A DNA stretch of 64,000 bases from Vicugna pacos (Eukaryota > Chordata > Mammalia > Artiodactyla > Camelidae). Position numbers and translations under genes: made by a program. The stretch spans positions 34,275,019 through 34,339,018 of the forward strand of contig NW_027328740.1 in NCBI RefSeq assembly GCF_048564905.1, read 5' to 3'. The notes below the pieces were generated by a model that did no database searches, was not told where the DNA came from, and saw only the letters and a program-made list of their open reading frames with translations. Shown in pieces: positions 37,319-47,375 of this stretch. Positions within the stretch are counted from its first letter, which is position 1, and each line of letters begins with the position of its first letter.

Positions 37319-38810
37319 TTTTCTTTTTTTTCGTTTTTGGTCTATTTAAAAATGTTTTCATTGAAGTCTAGCCAGTTTATAATGTGTCAGTTTCTTCTGT
37401 ACAGCATAACACTTCAGTTAAATAGGAATATTCGTGTATTCATTTTCATATTCTTTTTGAACATAAGTTACTACAAGATATTAAATATATTCTCCTGTGC
37501 TATACAGTGTAAACTTGCTGTTTATTGTATACATACTCAGCATCTGCAAATCTTGAACTCCCAATTTATTCCTTCCCACACCCTCTCCCCTCTGGTAACC
37601 ATAGTTTGGTTCCTGTGTCTCTGTGTCTGTTTCTGTCCTGTAGATAAGTTTATCTTATTGTTTCTTTGGTTTTTTTGTTATGTTTTGTTTTGTTTTGTTT
37701 TGTTTTAGATTCCACATGTGAGCGATCTCATATGGTAATTTTCTTTCTCTTTCTGGCTTACTTCACTTAGAATGACATTCTCTAGGTCCATTCTTGTTGC
37801 TGCAAATGGCATTATTTTATTATTATTTTATCGGTGAATAGTAGTCTATTGGACAAATATACTGCAACCTCTTTATCCAGTCATCTGTCACTGGACATTT
37901 AGGTTGTTTCCATGTCTTGCTATTGTAAATAGTGCTGCTATGAACATTGGGGTGAAGGTGTCTTTTTGAATTACAGATCCTTTTGGATATATGCCCAGGA
38001 GTGGGATTGCTGGGTTATATGGGAGGTCAATTTTTTGTCTTTTGAGGAACCTCTATACAGTTTTCCACAATGGCTCCACCAAACTGCATTCCCACCACAG
38101 TGTAGGAGGGTTCCCAATTCTCCGCAGCCTCTCCAGTATTTATTCTCTGTGAACTTCGGAATGATGGCTATTCTGACTGGTGAGAGTTGGTACTTGATTG
38201 CACTTTTGTTTTGCATTTCGCTGATAATGATATTGAACATTTTTTCATGTACCTATTGGCCATATGTATGTCTCATTGGAGAAATGTTTCTTTAGGACTT
38301 CTGCCCATTTTTGAATTGAATTGTTTGTTTTTCTTTCTTATTAAGTATAAAAGCTATTTACATATTCTGGAAATTAAGCCCTTGTCAGTTTCATTTATTG
38401 CAAATATTTTCTCCCATTCCATAGGTTGTCTTTTAGTTTTGCTTACTGTTTCCTTAGCTGTGCAAAAGCTTGTATGTTTAATTAGATCCCACTTGTATAT
38501 TTTTGCTTGTATTTCTATTGCTTGAGTAGACTGCTCTAGGAAAACATTGCTGAGATATATGTCACATGTTTGCCTATGTTTTCTTCTAAAAGTTTTATAG
38601 TCTCTTGTCTACATGTTTAAGTCTTTATCCATTTTGAATTCATATTTGTGTATGCTGTGAGGGAGTAGTCTAACTTCATTGATTTACATGCAGCTGTTCA
38701 GTTTTCCCTACACCATTTGCTGAAGAGGCTGCCTTTACTCAATTGTATGTTCTCACCTCCTTTGGCAAAGATTCAATGACCAAAATTTGTCGGACTATTC
38801 TTGGTAAATG
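37319..38810 (-). mobile_element. Younger L1, 5'-truncated, inserted into the old L1
   Basis: A T-rich run at 37,319-37,340 is the reversed poly-A tail. The body then keeps L1 3' landmarks with few changes: ACAGCATAACACTTCAGTTA, TCTTGAACTCCCAATTTATT, GGCTTACTTCACTTAGAATG and TATATGCCCAGGAGTGGGAT. It ends near ATGACCAAAATTTGTCGGAC. On the minus strand, 38,240-37,971 encodes [19 protein letters not shown] and [17 protein letters not shown], the C-terminal region of L1 ORF2. It is 5'-truncated, and its coding frame is broken. A (GTTTT)n run lies at 37,681-37,706. It is clearly less diverged than the L1 around it. Confidence 0.88.
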
Positions 38811-38930
38811 TGTTTATCCGTTCATTGATGGATGGATATTGTTAGTAACTTTTGGCTACTCTGAATGATACTGCTATGAATATTGATGTGAAAGATTTTG
38901 AGAGAATATGTTTTCATTCTGTTGGCTGTA

Positions 38931-39070
38931 CAGTTGGCCCGCCACTTCTGTAGTTTCCTCTTCATGGATCCAGATGGCTGATTGTAAAGGGACTCGAACA
39001 TCCTTGGATTATGGTATCCAGGGTGGGGTGTTCCTGAAAGCAACCCCCCGAGGATACTGAGGGATGACTC
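38931..39070. mobile_element. Small Tigger/MER2-like DNA transposon inside L1
   Basis: CAGTTGGCCCGCCACTTCTG begins right after TA, and GATACTGAGGGATGACTC ends right before TA. The ends are imperfect inverted repeats, and GGACTCGAACATCCTTGGAT with TATGGTATCCAGGGTGGGG are typical of short non-autonomous Tigger (MER2-type) elements. TA is the duplicated target, as expected for Tc1/mariner-like transposons. L1 text joins across it (GTTGGCTG to TGTAGGAGTGGAATTGC), which proves insertion. The subfamily name is from memory. Confidence 0.75.
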
Positions 39071-39514
39071 TATATGTAGGAGTGGAATTGCTGAGCCATA
39101 TAACTCTAATCTTTTGAGGAAACACCAGGCTTTTCCAAAGAAGCTGCACCATTGCCGCTTTCCAACGGCTGTGTATTGAGGGTTCCCATTTCTCTGCCTC
39201 CTGACCGACACTTGTTATTGTCCAAGATTTGATTATAACCATCCTAGTGTGTGTAAAATGAGATCTCATTTTGATTTAGATTTCGCTATTGATGCTGAGC
39301 ATCTTTTCATATGCTTATTGGCCAATTGTGTATCTATTTAAATCCTTGGCAAATTTAAAAATTGGGTCGATTTTCTTTGTATTGCTCAGTTGTAAGCATT
39401 TGTTTTATATCCCGGATACTAGCCTATTATTAGATATATGCTTTGCAAAATTTTTCTCCTATTCTGCAGACTGTCGTTTCACTGTAATTTTTTTAAACAT
39501 TAAAACAATTTCTT

Positions 39515-39592
39515 TATAGGGGAGGTAATTAGATTTTTTTCTTTGTTCTTATTTTTGTCTAGAACGCACTCTATCACTTGAGCTACCCCCTT
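39515..39592 (-). repeat. vic-type camelid SINE fragment, antisense, inside old L1
   Basis: GGGGAGGTAATTAGATTTTT is followed by a T-rich stretch and ACTCTATCACTTGAGCTACC, which are the tail and head of the SINE in reverse. The middle of the element is deleted or unrecognisable. L1 sequence continues on both sides. Confidence 0.65.
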
Positions 39593-41054
39593 CCTCTTTC
39601 ATTTCACTTTCTTGATTATGTCCTTTGTAACAAATGGTTTTAATTTTGATGAAGTCAATTTTATCTGCTTTTTTTTTTTAATTACTTGTGCCCTTGGTAT
39701 TGTATCCAGGAAGCCATAGCCTATACTACGACCACAAAGATTTATACTATGTCTTCTTTTAGAAAATTTATACATTTAGTTTTTACGTTTCTGTCTGTGA
39801 TCCATTTTGAATTAATATTTATTTGTTATATAAAATACAGGGGTCCAGATTCCAGATTCATTCTTTTGCCTGCAGATACCCAGGTGTCTCTGCACCATCT
39901 GTTGAATAGACTATTCTTTCAATGGAGTGTTGTTGGCAAATTTGTGGAAAACTGACTGTAAATGTAAGTATTCCCCCTGGATTTTTTATTGAGTCTCATT
40001 GATTTATGCTTCCAAACTTATGCCAGTACCATAATGACTTGAGTACTATAGATTTGTAGTAACCTTTGAGTGAGTCCTCCAAATTTGCTCTTCTTTTTCA
40101 AGATAGTTTTGGCTGACCTGGGTACCTTGCATTTCCATATGAATTTTGGGAACAATTTTTCAATTTTTAGAAAGAAGTCAGCTGGAATTTTGATAGAGAT
40201 TCCATTAAATTTGTAGATCACTTTGAGGAGTCTTAACATTTTTGACAATATTGTATACCATTCCATGAACATGGGATGCCTTCAATATATGTAGATCTTT
40301 TAAATATTTTTTGGTGATACTTCAAAATTTTCAATGTACAAATCTTGTAAAATTTTGTTAAATGTATCTCTCATTTTATTTTTAATGCTGTTGTAAATGG
40401 AAAGGCTGAGCTTCCTAAGGGTGGGACTATATATCAATTTATTTATTTCTAGGATTCCTTCACAGCAAATACCCTAGGTTTGTATTTGCTACATAAATCT
40501 ATCCACAATTCTTCCCATCCCTGTGTTATAAGAAACCAAGACCTAGGTTAAGCTGCCTGAACACCTATGTGGACATGAGAAATGAGACCCTTGGGTGGGG
40601 CTTTGTGCAGATGATACTGAGGTTATTCAGGATGGTTCATCTTAATTACTTTTAAATAATCCTTTCAGTGTATTTAGTCAGATACATTAAGAACATGCCC
40701 TTTTGATGTGCAGAGGATCTAAGAGTAAAATTTTCAAATAATTTCTAGTGTGTGTGTTGTACTTGAAACCTAATTTGCATCAATCTTTGAAGATTTATGT
40801 TTCAGGAGCTTTGACTAAATAATACCTGTCTTTATTCAATAGCTACAACTAAATGCTCAAGCAACATGTAAGAGTTTGAGCAAACTGCCCCCGCCCCGTA
40901 TTGCTGGTTGGCTGCAGCTGTAAATGGAGTCAGCGTTTACCTCTCCCAGTACGCTTATGCTGATCTGCTCAAAGAGGTTCGCCCAACAGTTTGTTGGTGG
41001 TCTTATGGACAGAGCCATAAAGCATTGATTGAAGGTTGCTAGAATGGAATCTAT

Positions 41055-41200
41055 TTTTATTAATATTAAGAAAGCACATATTGAGTGCTTACTGTATGTT
41101 GGGAATTGTCCCACAGCCTCACATGAAAATTATTTCTCTTAAAACCTCTCATAGTTCCTTGTTATTTGCACTTTACAGATAAGGAGACTGAGGATTAAGT
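41055..41200 (-). repeat. MIR SINE, antisense
   Basis: TTGAGTGCTTACTGTATGTT, then TTGCACTTTACAGATAAGGA and GACTGAGGATTAAG give the 3' half of a MIR in reverse. Confidence 0.68.
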
Positions 41201-41639
41201 CTTCTCTCTTTTGTGGGGAGCTCATTATCAATGATGGAAAGTTGTAAAGAAAAAGATATTGATTCATCCTGAGAAAACATTTTTCTGAGAGTCAGCATTG
41301 AAGAGGGTGACCACTGAAGAGGGTGATCATTGTTTGAGTGAGACGAGCCCCGGGTTGAACGGAATCAGCATCCCTGTCTGCACACGGCACATGTAGAACT
41401 ACGTGGTGGGTGAGGTGGCGTGGCTGAGCAGGGAACGCGGATGCCGGGCCGTTGGGCTATGCTCAGGCCCAGTGGGGCTTTCTCCTAAGGGCAGTGGACC
41501 ATCATTGACAGATTTTATGTAGGGGAGTGGGGTGCTCTCGTAGGTCACTTTTGTCTTGTAGAATGCTTAGAAACATTTAGAAGGCTCGGCAGGAGATGAT
41601 GTTATGAGTCAGAGTACGGTGGCTGCGAGGTGTAGCAGT

Positions 41640-41850
41640 GTTCAGTTTTCAAGTGATTTTCAGTCCCAGGTTTGTGGCTCAGTAACCGTGACACTTTGGA
41701 TGACTCACTCAAGGAAGTGAAACAATTTACCTAATCAATTGAAGCAATGATGTACCGACTTCCCAGGACTGCTGTGGAAATCCAGTGAGATAACGTGTGC
41801 ACAGTGTGCAGTGTGGTCCGCAGCACAGAGTCAGTGCTGAGTGAGTGGCA
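41640..41850 (+). repeat. MIR SINE, sense
   Basis: CAGTAACCGTGACACTTTGG, ATGACTCACTCAAGGAAGTG, then CAGTGAGATAACGTGTGCAC and CACAGAGTCAGTGCTGAGTG keep the MIR tail order with a decayed core. Confidence 0.5.
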
Positions 41851-44649
41851 GTGAGTACCTGGTAGGTCAGGTGTGGGTGGTGGGACTTGGTGACTGAGGA
41901 TATATGGGCCCTGAAAGAGGGGTCCAGTCACATCTGTGAGTGATGGGCCTAAGCTGGGAGAGGCAGGGAGATCTTGCCCCCAGACCAGGGGCCCTGGGCA
42001 GGACGGCTATTGGAGGAGAACCGTGAAGTCAGTTCTTTACAGGTGGAGTTGGAGGTACCCTTGAGATATGTAAGTGCAGTGTCACGAGCTCACAGAGGAG
42101 GTCTGGGCCCGGGCTGTGCATTTTCCTATAATCTCAATCCCTGAGGACGCCCAGGTATTGATCACTGAGCATGAAGTCATACTTGACAGGACAAGTGAAT
42201 AGTAGTGTCATCTCTGTCATCAAAGCTCACGTCTCTTTATTCATCACTCACTTTGCTAATTGGGAACTTACAGAGCTCACTTCACCGCCCTTCCCTGGGC
42301 TCAGGCTCCACAGAAAAGAGCTGGTGATTCTCCCTCTTTTCCAGAAGAGGACACATTTAGCTGGTAGACTTCTATACCTCGCCAGACTTAGAATTTTAGT
42401 TTGTTGGTTTAATTCTATTTTCTGTTGGCCATCTCCTGACAGGAGAGACGTTTTACCTCATGGTCAGGTTTCAAATAGCTGTTACTGAGAATTGCTGATC
42501 TGATCCATAGTGTATGTATTCTATTTGTAGATTACTTATCATTTTTCTGTCTTTGCCCTTTAATTTTGTTTGCCCCTTCAATTTTCTATCCTACTTGCGG
42601 CCTTAATTTATTTTTTAATTAAAAAATGTCTGTTAGCAGTTAAGAAAACAAAAGCAAAGAAAAGATGCACATGATAGATAAATTTAGAAAATATCTAGTA
42701 TGTTTTCTGTCTCGGCGATGGAGGGTTCTAAAAACTCGTGAAAACCTTCATTACATAAGTTCCTTAAAATGCAGATTAAGAAATAAAACCTTCCTTCTTC
42801 ATCTTTCAAGCTGCAAGGCTAATTGTCAAGAAAATGAGGGGAAATCCTCAGAAGCCAAGACAAACCAGAAAGTAGGGATTCTGGGAGATATGTGTGCCTT
42901 AGAAGCCCTGGGGTGCAGGTTGGCTCCTGAACTGAGATTCAGTTGCCCTGGCAGGAGGGCAGGAGGTGAGCCCGAGGCCTCTCACACTGGGTGTTGGATG
43001 GCTGTTCTTATGTAAGGCCAAGTACATCCTGAGAATCCTGCTTTACAAAAGGGTGAATTTGAAATAAAAGAAAAAATACATTCCTCAAGGCAAGGAAATA
43101 AGGAAAGTCAATTTTTTTCGAAGAGGGAAAAAATAACATATAAAAAGTAAGGATTTAGTTTAAAGCTGTTATGGCATGAGAGTGGCCACAAACTCCTGGT
43201 AGAAAATCTCAGCTCCTCCCGGAAAGAGAAGTTGTGTTTTGAAGATTCAGTGGACAGCCATTCCGAAAAAGGCCTCCAGAGTCTTCTATATCAAGATACT
43301 GGACCCAAATACCTCCCTTCCATGGTCTCACTTAAATAACCAGAAAGGTTTTAAAGGAAAGAAGCAATAATCATAGTTCTATTTATTGACATTATTATAT
43401 GCTAGGAATTCAGAGGTGACTTTGGAGTTGTCTCCTCTTTTATGGACCTTACTTTCTATTTGACATAGTTGGGGAACTTGGTGGAGGGTGTTGTTGGTCT
43501 GTTGCAATTAGCCAGGAGAGGAGATTATGAAAGCAGTGAAGGGTGGGTGATATTTTTAGCTGAGGACAGTCCTGTTCAGTTGGCTTGTAATTGCAGGCTC
43601 GTTGAGTTGTCACTGGAGGGAATTGATCTTATGGAAGATGGACTTAACTCAGGCCTCTTCAGAATGGACAAGTGAACCTGGAGAAAGACAGTCAAATCTG
43701 TGCAGACATTAAAGTCCACGTGAACGTGCTGTATCCCTGAGCCAAAGATAGGAAAAGTAGGCAGCACTTCTTGAGGACAGAGGAGTGGCTTTTAAGGTTC
43801 TCCAAGAATGAATCCCAGGGAACCGTGATGGCCAGTTGTCAAACTGTGACTTTGCTCTTTGGACGGTGTACCAACCAAGGGTATTGGCCTTTTATATGTT
43901 TTCATTTCTCTTTAATACATGTCAGGTGATGAGGACGTGGGCATAAACATTTGATATCTTGTCGAGGTGAGTCTTGGTACCTGCCTAGAAGCACGGGCAC
44001 AGCTACTGGTGCATCATACATCTTGCCGCCCATCCCTCTCCCAGGCTCCGTGATCACGGCAGAGTGGTTCCTTATTAAGCTGTCCGTCTCCTCTGTGACA
44101 TCGTAACCAAACAAAAGGCTGGAGCGTATTAGCTTGGCTTTGCTCTTTTCCATCCTTCTCTTCGAATGATGATGACTGGTAGTGGACTCAGTTACGTTTG
44201 CAGATGACTTACAAGTAGGGCTGTCAGTACAAACCTTGTAATCCCCACTGTGTGATCTAGAGAAGAAAGTTACATTCTTTCCAAATTGTTTTGATGCACT
44301 TATGTGGGAAAATGATGTACGTTTGAATGTGTATTTCCTCTCTGAATCATCATGGCTAGAGATGAATATTTGTAGACATGGATTGAGTTTTCAGTATTTG
44401 AACTGTATGGTCCCCTAAATTCTCCCCAGCTTTTTAAAGTCATCACTGGAGTGTTACCTCCAGAGTGCCCCAAATCATCCACCACTGCCTGCTCTTCGGA
44501 CACTGTGAGTTTCCAAGTTGGAGAAGGCTGCTGGCTGGTAAGGCATTCTCTGGCACATCTCTGGTTGGGTGATGTGAGCTTAGAACACAAGACTTGGCAG
44601 ACAGTAACTAACCACGATCACGTCCATTTCTGGAACACTCATGGAGGAT
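41851..44649. other. Non-coding, nothing recognised
   Basis: Unique sequence with short chance frames only. No splice-flanked coding block similar to TRAPPC9 was found here. Confidence 0.5.
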
Positions 44650-44795
44650 TTTACACCTATGCTAGTGGAATACGTTATTTCATTTAGTTTTCCCAACAGT
44701 CATAATTAGACTTTATCACCTGTATTAAAAAGGAAACTGTCAAAGCGAGTGACGTGCAGACTTTGGACTGGAACACGGGTCTTTCTGATCCCTGT
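44650..44795 (-). repeat. MIR SINE, antisense
   Basis: TTATTTCATTTAGTTTTCCC, AGACTTTATCACCTGTATTA, AAAGGAAACTGTCAAAGCGA and GGACTGGAACACGGGTCTTT follow the order of a MIR reverse complement. Confidence 0.55.
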
Positions 44796-45264
44796 CTCTG
44801 TTCCCTCCCCGGCCTATCCTTCCAAATGGCCTGGAGACTCTTCCTCAGTCTTGAGTTTCCCGCTGATGTTAACACTCTCTTTGTTTCTGGAGAGGAAAGC
44901 AAGTCTAAACTTCCTTTCCAGTTGGAAATGGAACGAAGAGTTAGCGTTGGAAGCCGGGAGAGTCTGTCCTGTGAAGAAGCGCTCTCCGAGCCACTTCCAC
45001 TGGGACGTCATGTCCCTGTCTGGGCCCCTTGCTCAGCCTGTGCACAGGTGACAGCACAGATGTGCTGAGCAGTCCTCTCGGACAGAGCAGTGGGTTGGAA
45101 ATGAGTTTGGGGATTTGGTTTCATTAGATAGCTTCCTGAGGGTCTTGGCCTGGCACTTCGATTGGGAGCATTCCCTGTCCCACAGCCTCGTGCTCTGGGC
45201 CCGTGTAGACCTGACGTGGCCTCAGCCTGGGGCTCAGGGCCCGTGGTGATGAGTAGCATTTTAG

Positions 45265-45445
45265 TCCATGGTCTGCCAGAGGCTCTGACAATTCTGGGCT
45301 GTGGGACATTGTCCAGGATGATAATAATTCCTCCCTGAGTTTCAGATTCCTTGCCTGTGAGCCGGGGTAGTAATAGTTTCTGAGATGATTATAATGATTC
45401 AGTAACGGGCGCAGCGTGTGCTGGCAGGTAGCTGGTGCTTAAGGA
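45265..45445 (+). repeat. MIR SINE, sense
   Basis: GAGTTTCAGATTCCTTGCCT, then GTGAGCCGGGGTAGTAATAG, then GATTATAATGATTCAGTAAC and TGGCAGGTAGCTGGTGCTTA match the core and tail of MIR. Confidence 0.55.
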
Positions 45446-45878
45446 GAAGAAGTCGCAGTCACACTGTCAGCTTCTCACTGTGCGCTCTGTGCTTTGAGAG
45501 GTTGTGTGTTTGGTGAAAGTCCCGCCCAAACCCTAGGGTCTAGATGAACTGTTGTTCCTTTTCTTTTCTTTCCTTTTCCTCTTTCCCTTCTCGGTGTCCC
45601 ATGTTTAGGTAGCAGATTCCTCTATTTCAGGGAATACGGGCCTTTCTAGTAAAATGACAGGCGGAACGCGGAGAGGTGGGACACGGAGGGGGTCTGGAGT
45701 GTCTGCACAGTGCTGCTTCCCTGCTTTTCTGCATCCGGTCCCGTCAGTGCACTGAGTCAGCCTTCCTCTTCCTTCCTGTGTCATCGGGTCTCTGTTTTAA
45801 GGGAAAGCCTTTTTTACGGGTGTTTTTTCACTTACGTGTTTCGTTCAGATGCTTGTTGCTTTTCTCCCTGTGCTTCAG

Positions 45879-46092
45879 CGTTCCGAGGAGGGAATTCAGC
45901 AGTGCAGTCTCCTCTCCGAGCTCTATGAGTTGATCGGCTTCCACTGCAAGTCCGCCTCCTTCAAGCGGGTGGCCCCCGTGCGGCACGCGGCCCCCGGCAT
46001 CCCAGAGCCTGGCGGGAAGGCCTGCTACCGACTACTTCTGCAGACGCTTCCTGGCTACAGTCTGTCGCTGGACCTGCAGGACTTCAGCAAAT
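45879..46092 (+). pseudogene. TRAPPC9: TRAPPC9-like next exon, open but diverged
   Basis: A good acceptor (TTTCTCCCTGTGCTTCAG) opens an exon in phase 0, matching the phase-0 end of the exon at 22.2 kb. The frame contains [20 protein letters not shown] and later [15 protein letters not shown]. These align with human TRAPPC9 [20 protein letters not shown] and [15 protein letters not shown] as I remember them. By hand I count about 50 identities over 71 aligned residues, with one codon missing near the start (SEEG-IQQ against SEEEKIQR). The length is 214 nt against 217 expected. No stop occurs and the frame runs on to 46,127. The donor, AAAT followed by GTGTTG, keeps GT but has lost the consensus around it. 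Seventy percent identity is very low for TRAPPC9 within placental mammals, so this is probably a decaying paralogue. A diverged but expressed paralogue cannot be excluded. Confidence 0.8.
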
Positions 46093-46188
46093 GTGTTGGA
46101 ACTAAAACATTGCTTCAGTCCCATTAACCATGTCTGGTTTGGGCCCTGCTGTCCTGTCTCATCAGGGTGAATTTTGATTTGTTTAGAA

Positions 46189-46386
46189 CAGGGCTCAGCA
46201 GACTTTTTCTGTCAAGGGCTTGGGAGTAAATATTTCAGGGTCTGAAAATCTCCTGATCTCTGGTGCAGCTGCTCAGCTCTGCTGTTCAGACGCCAGAGCA
46301 GCCGGACAGTCCACACACCCACAGAGCTTTATTAACAGCAGTGGCTGGGGCTGGATAGGGTGTATGAACTGTAGTTTGTCCCCACA
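46189..46386. mobile_element. Small hAT-type (MER) DNA transposon
   Basis: CAGGGCTCAGCAGACTTTTT and CTGTCAAGGGCTTGGGAGTA are followed by AAATATTTCAGGGTCTG, CTGCTCAGCTCTGCTG and AGAGCTTTATTAACAGCAG. The right end is ATGAACTGTAGTTTGTCCCC, the inverted form of the left end. This matches a common mammalian non-autonomous hAT element whose ends read CAGGGGTCGGCAAACT. It lies just under 100 bp downstream of the second TRAPPC9-like exon. Confidence 0.7.
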
Positions 46387-46394
46387 GCCTCCTC

Positions 46395-47375
46395 ACTATT
46401 GACACCTGCAACAGAGCGTGCATTTGTGACAATGGTTGAACCTACACTGACAAGTCATCATCACCCAGAGCCCATACTTGATACTCGGATTTACACTTGG
46501 TGGTGCGCACTCTGTGGGTTTGGACAGATGTACAATGACATGTATCCACCATCACAGCATCATACAGAGTCGTCTGTCTTAGTGAACTTAAAATGCTCCG
46601 TGCTGCACCTCATTCATTGCTCCTTCCCCTCTAGCCTCTGACAGCCACTGATCTTTTAGTCTCTGTGGTTTTCCCTTTCCCAGAATACCATACAGTTGCA
46701 ATCAGACATTTGCAGTACCTTCCCAGATTGGCTTCTTTCACTTAGTAATATGCATATAAGGTTCCTCCGTGTCTTTCCATGCCTTGATAACTCATTTCAT
46801 TTTAGCACCCAAAAATAGTCCATTTTCTGCATGGACCACAGTTTATCCATTCACCTACTGAAGAACAGCTTAGTTGCTTCTGAGTTCTGGTGATTATGAA
46901 TAAAGCTGCTATTGACATCTGTATGCAGATTTGTGTGTGGACATAAGTTTCCATTTCGTCGAGTAAACACCAAGGAGCACAGTTGCCGGATCATATGTTA
47001 GGAGTACGTTTAATTTTGTAAAAAATTGCCAGACCGTCTTCCAAAGTATCTGGGATATTTTACATTCTCACCAACAATGTATGAGAATTCCTGTTGCTCC
47101 ACAGCCTCACCAGCATTTGGTGCTGTCAGTGTTCTGCGTTTTGGCAGTTCTGACAGGTGTGCAGTGATACCTCGCTGTTTCAGTGTGCATCCCCTTGATG
47201 ACAGATGCTGTGGAGCATCTTTCCATAGACTTCTTTGGCATCTAGATTTCTTTGATGAGGTGTGTGTTCAGGCATTTTGGTCATTTTTTAATCAGGTTAT
47301 TCATCCTTCTTGTTGAGTTTAAAGAAATTTTGTATATTCTGGATGTCAGCCCTTTATCAGTGTGTCCCTGCCCTT
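46395..47375 (-). mobile_element. Old L1 (L1M-type), 3' part, antisense
   Basis: Reverse-complement L1M landmarks run in order: CAATGACATGTATCCACCAT, CCTCTGACAGCCACTGATCT, CATACAGTTGCAATCAGACA, CTTTCACTTAGTAATATGCA, GAATAAAGCTGCTATTGACA, CACCAAGGAGCACAGTTGCC and TGACAGATGCTGTGGAGCAT. It fades after TTTGTATATTCTGGATGTCAG. The ORF2 portion no longer codes. Confidence 0.85.

Larger units (their letters stand above)
38811..40400 (-). mobile_element. Old L1, ORF2 segment (continuation of the split element)
   Basis: L1 sequence resumes at GTTTATCCGTTCATTGATGG, reads through ORF2 in reverse, and holds two later insertions (38,931-39,070 and 39,515-39,592). On the minus strand, 40,272-40,018 reads KVIYKFNGISIKIPADFF, then EKLFPKFIWKCKVPRSAK and TQRLLQIYSTQVI. 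These match L1 ORF2 motifs such as IYRFNAIPIK and ISQFVWKHKRPRIAK. It fades out near 40,400. Together with 37,090-37,318 it forms one old insertion. Confidence 0.83.
22244..45878 (+). other. TRAPPC9: Intron-like interval between the two TRAPPC9-like exons
   Basis: This 23.6-kb interval starts with GTGAGT and ends with a pyrimidine tract plus CAG, so it behaves as one phase-0 intron of the ancestral gene. It contains the 7.2-kb two-LTR element, two further LTRs, the nested L1 complex and many MIRs, all listed separately. No further TRAPPC9 coding block was recognised inside it. Confidence 0.55.

Noticed and set aside
37971-38240. Host protein-coding exon
   Set aside because: The translation matches the C-terminal part of L1 ORF2 (WRGCGE...GTLLHC), so it is transposon sequence.
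45849-46127. Working TRAPPC9 exon of the main gene
   Set aside because: About 30% protein change, a weakened donor and a frameshifted upstream exon do not fit a gene this conserved.
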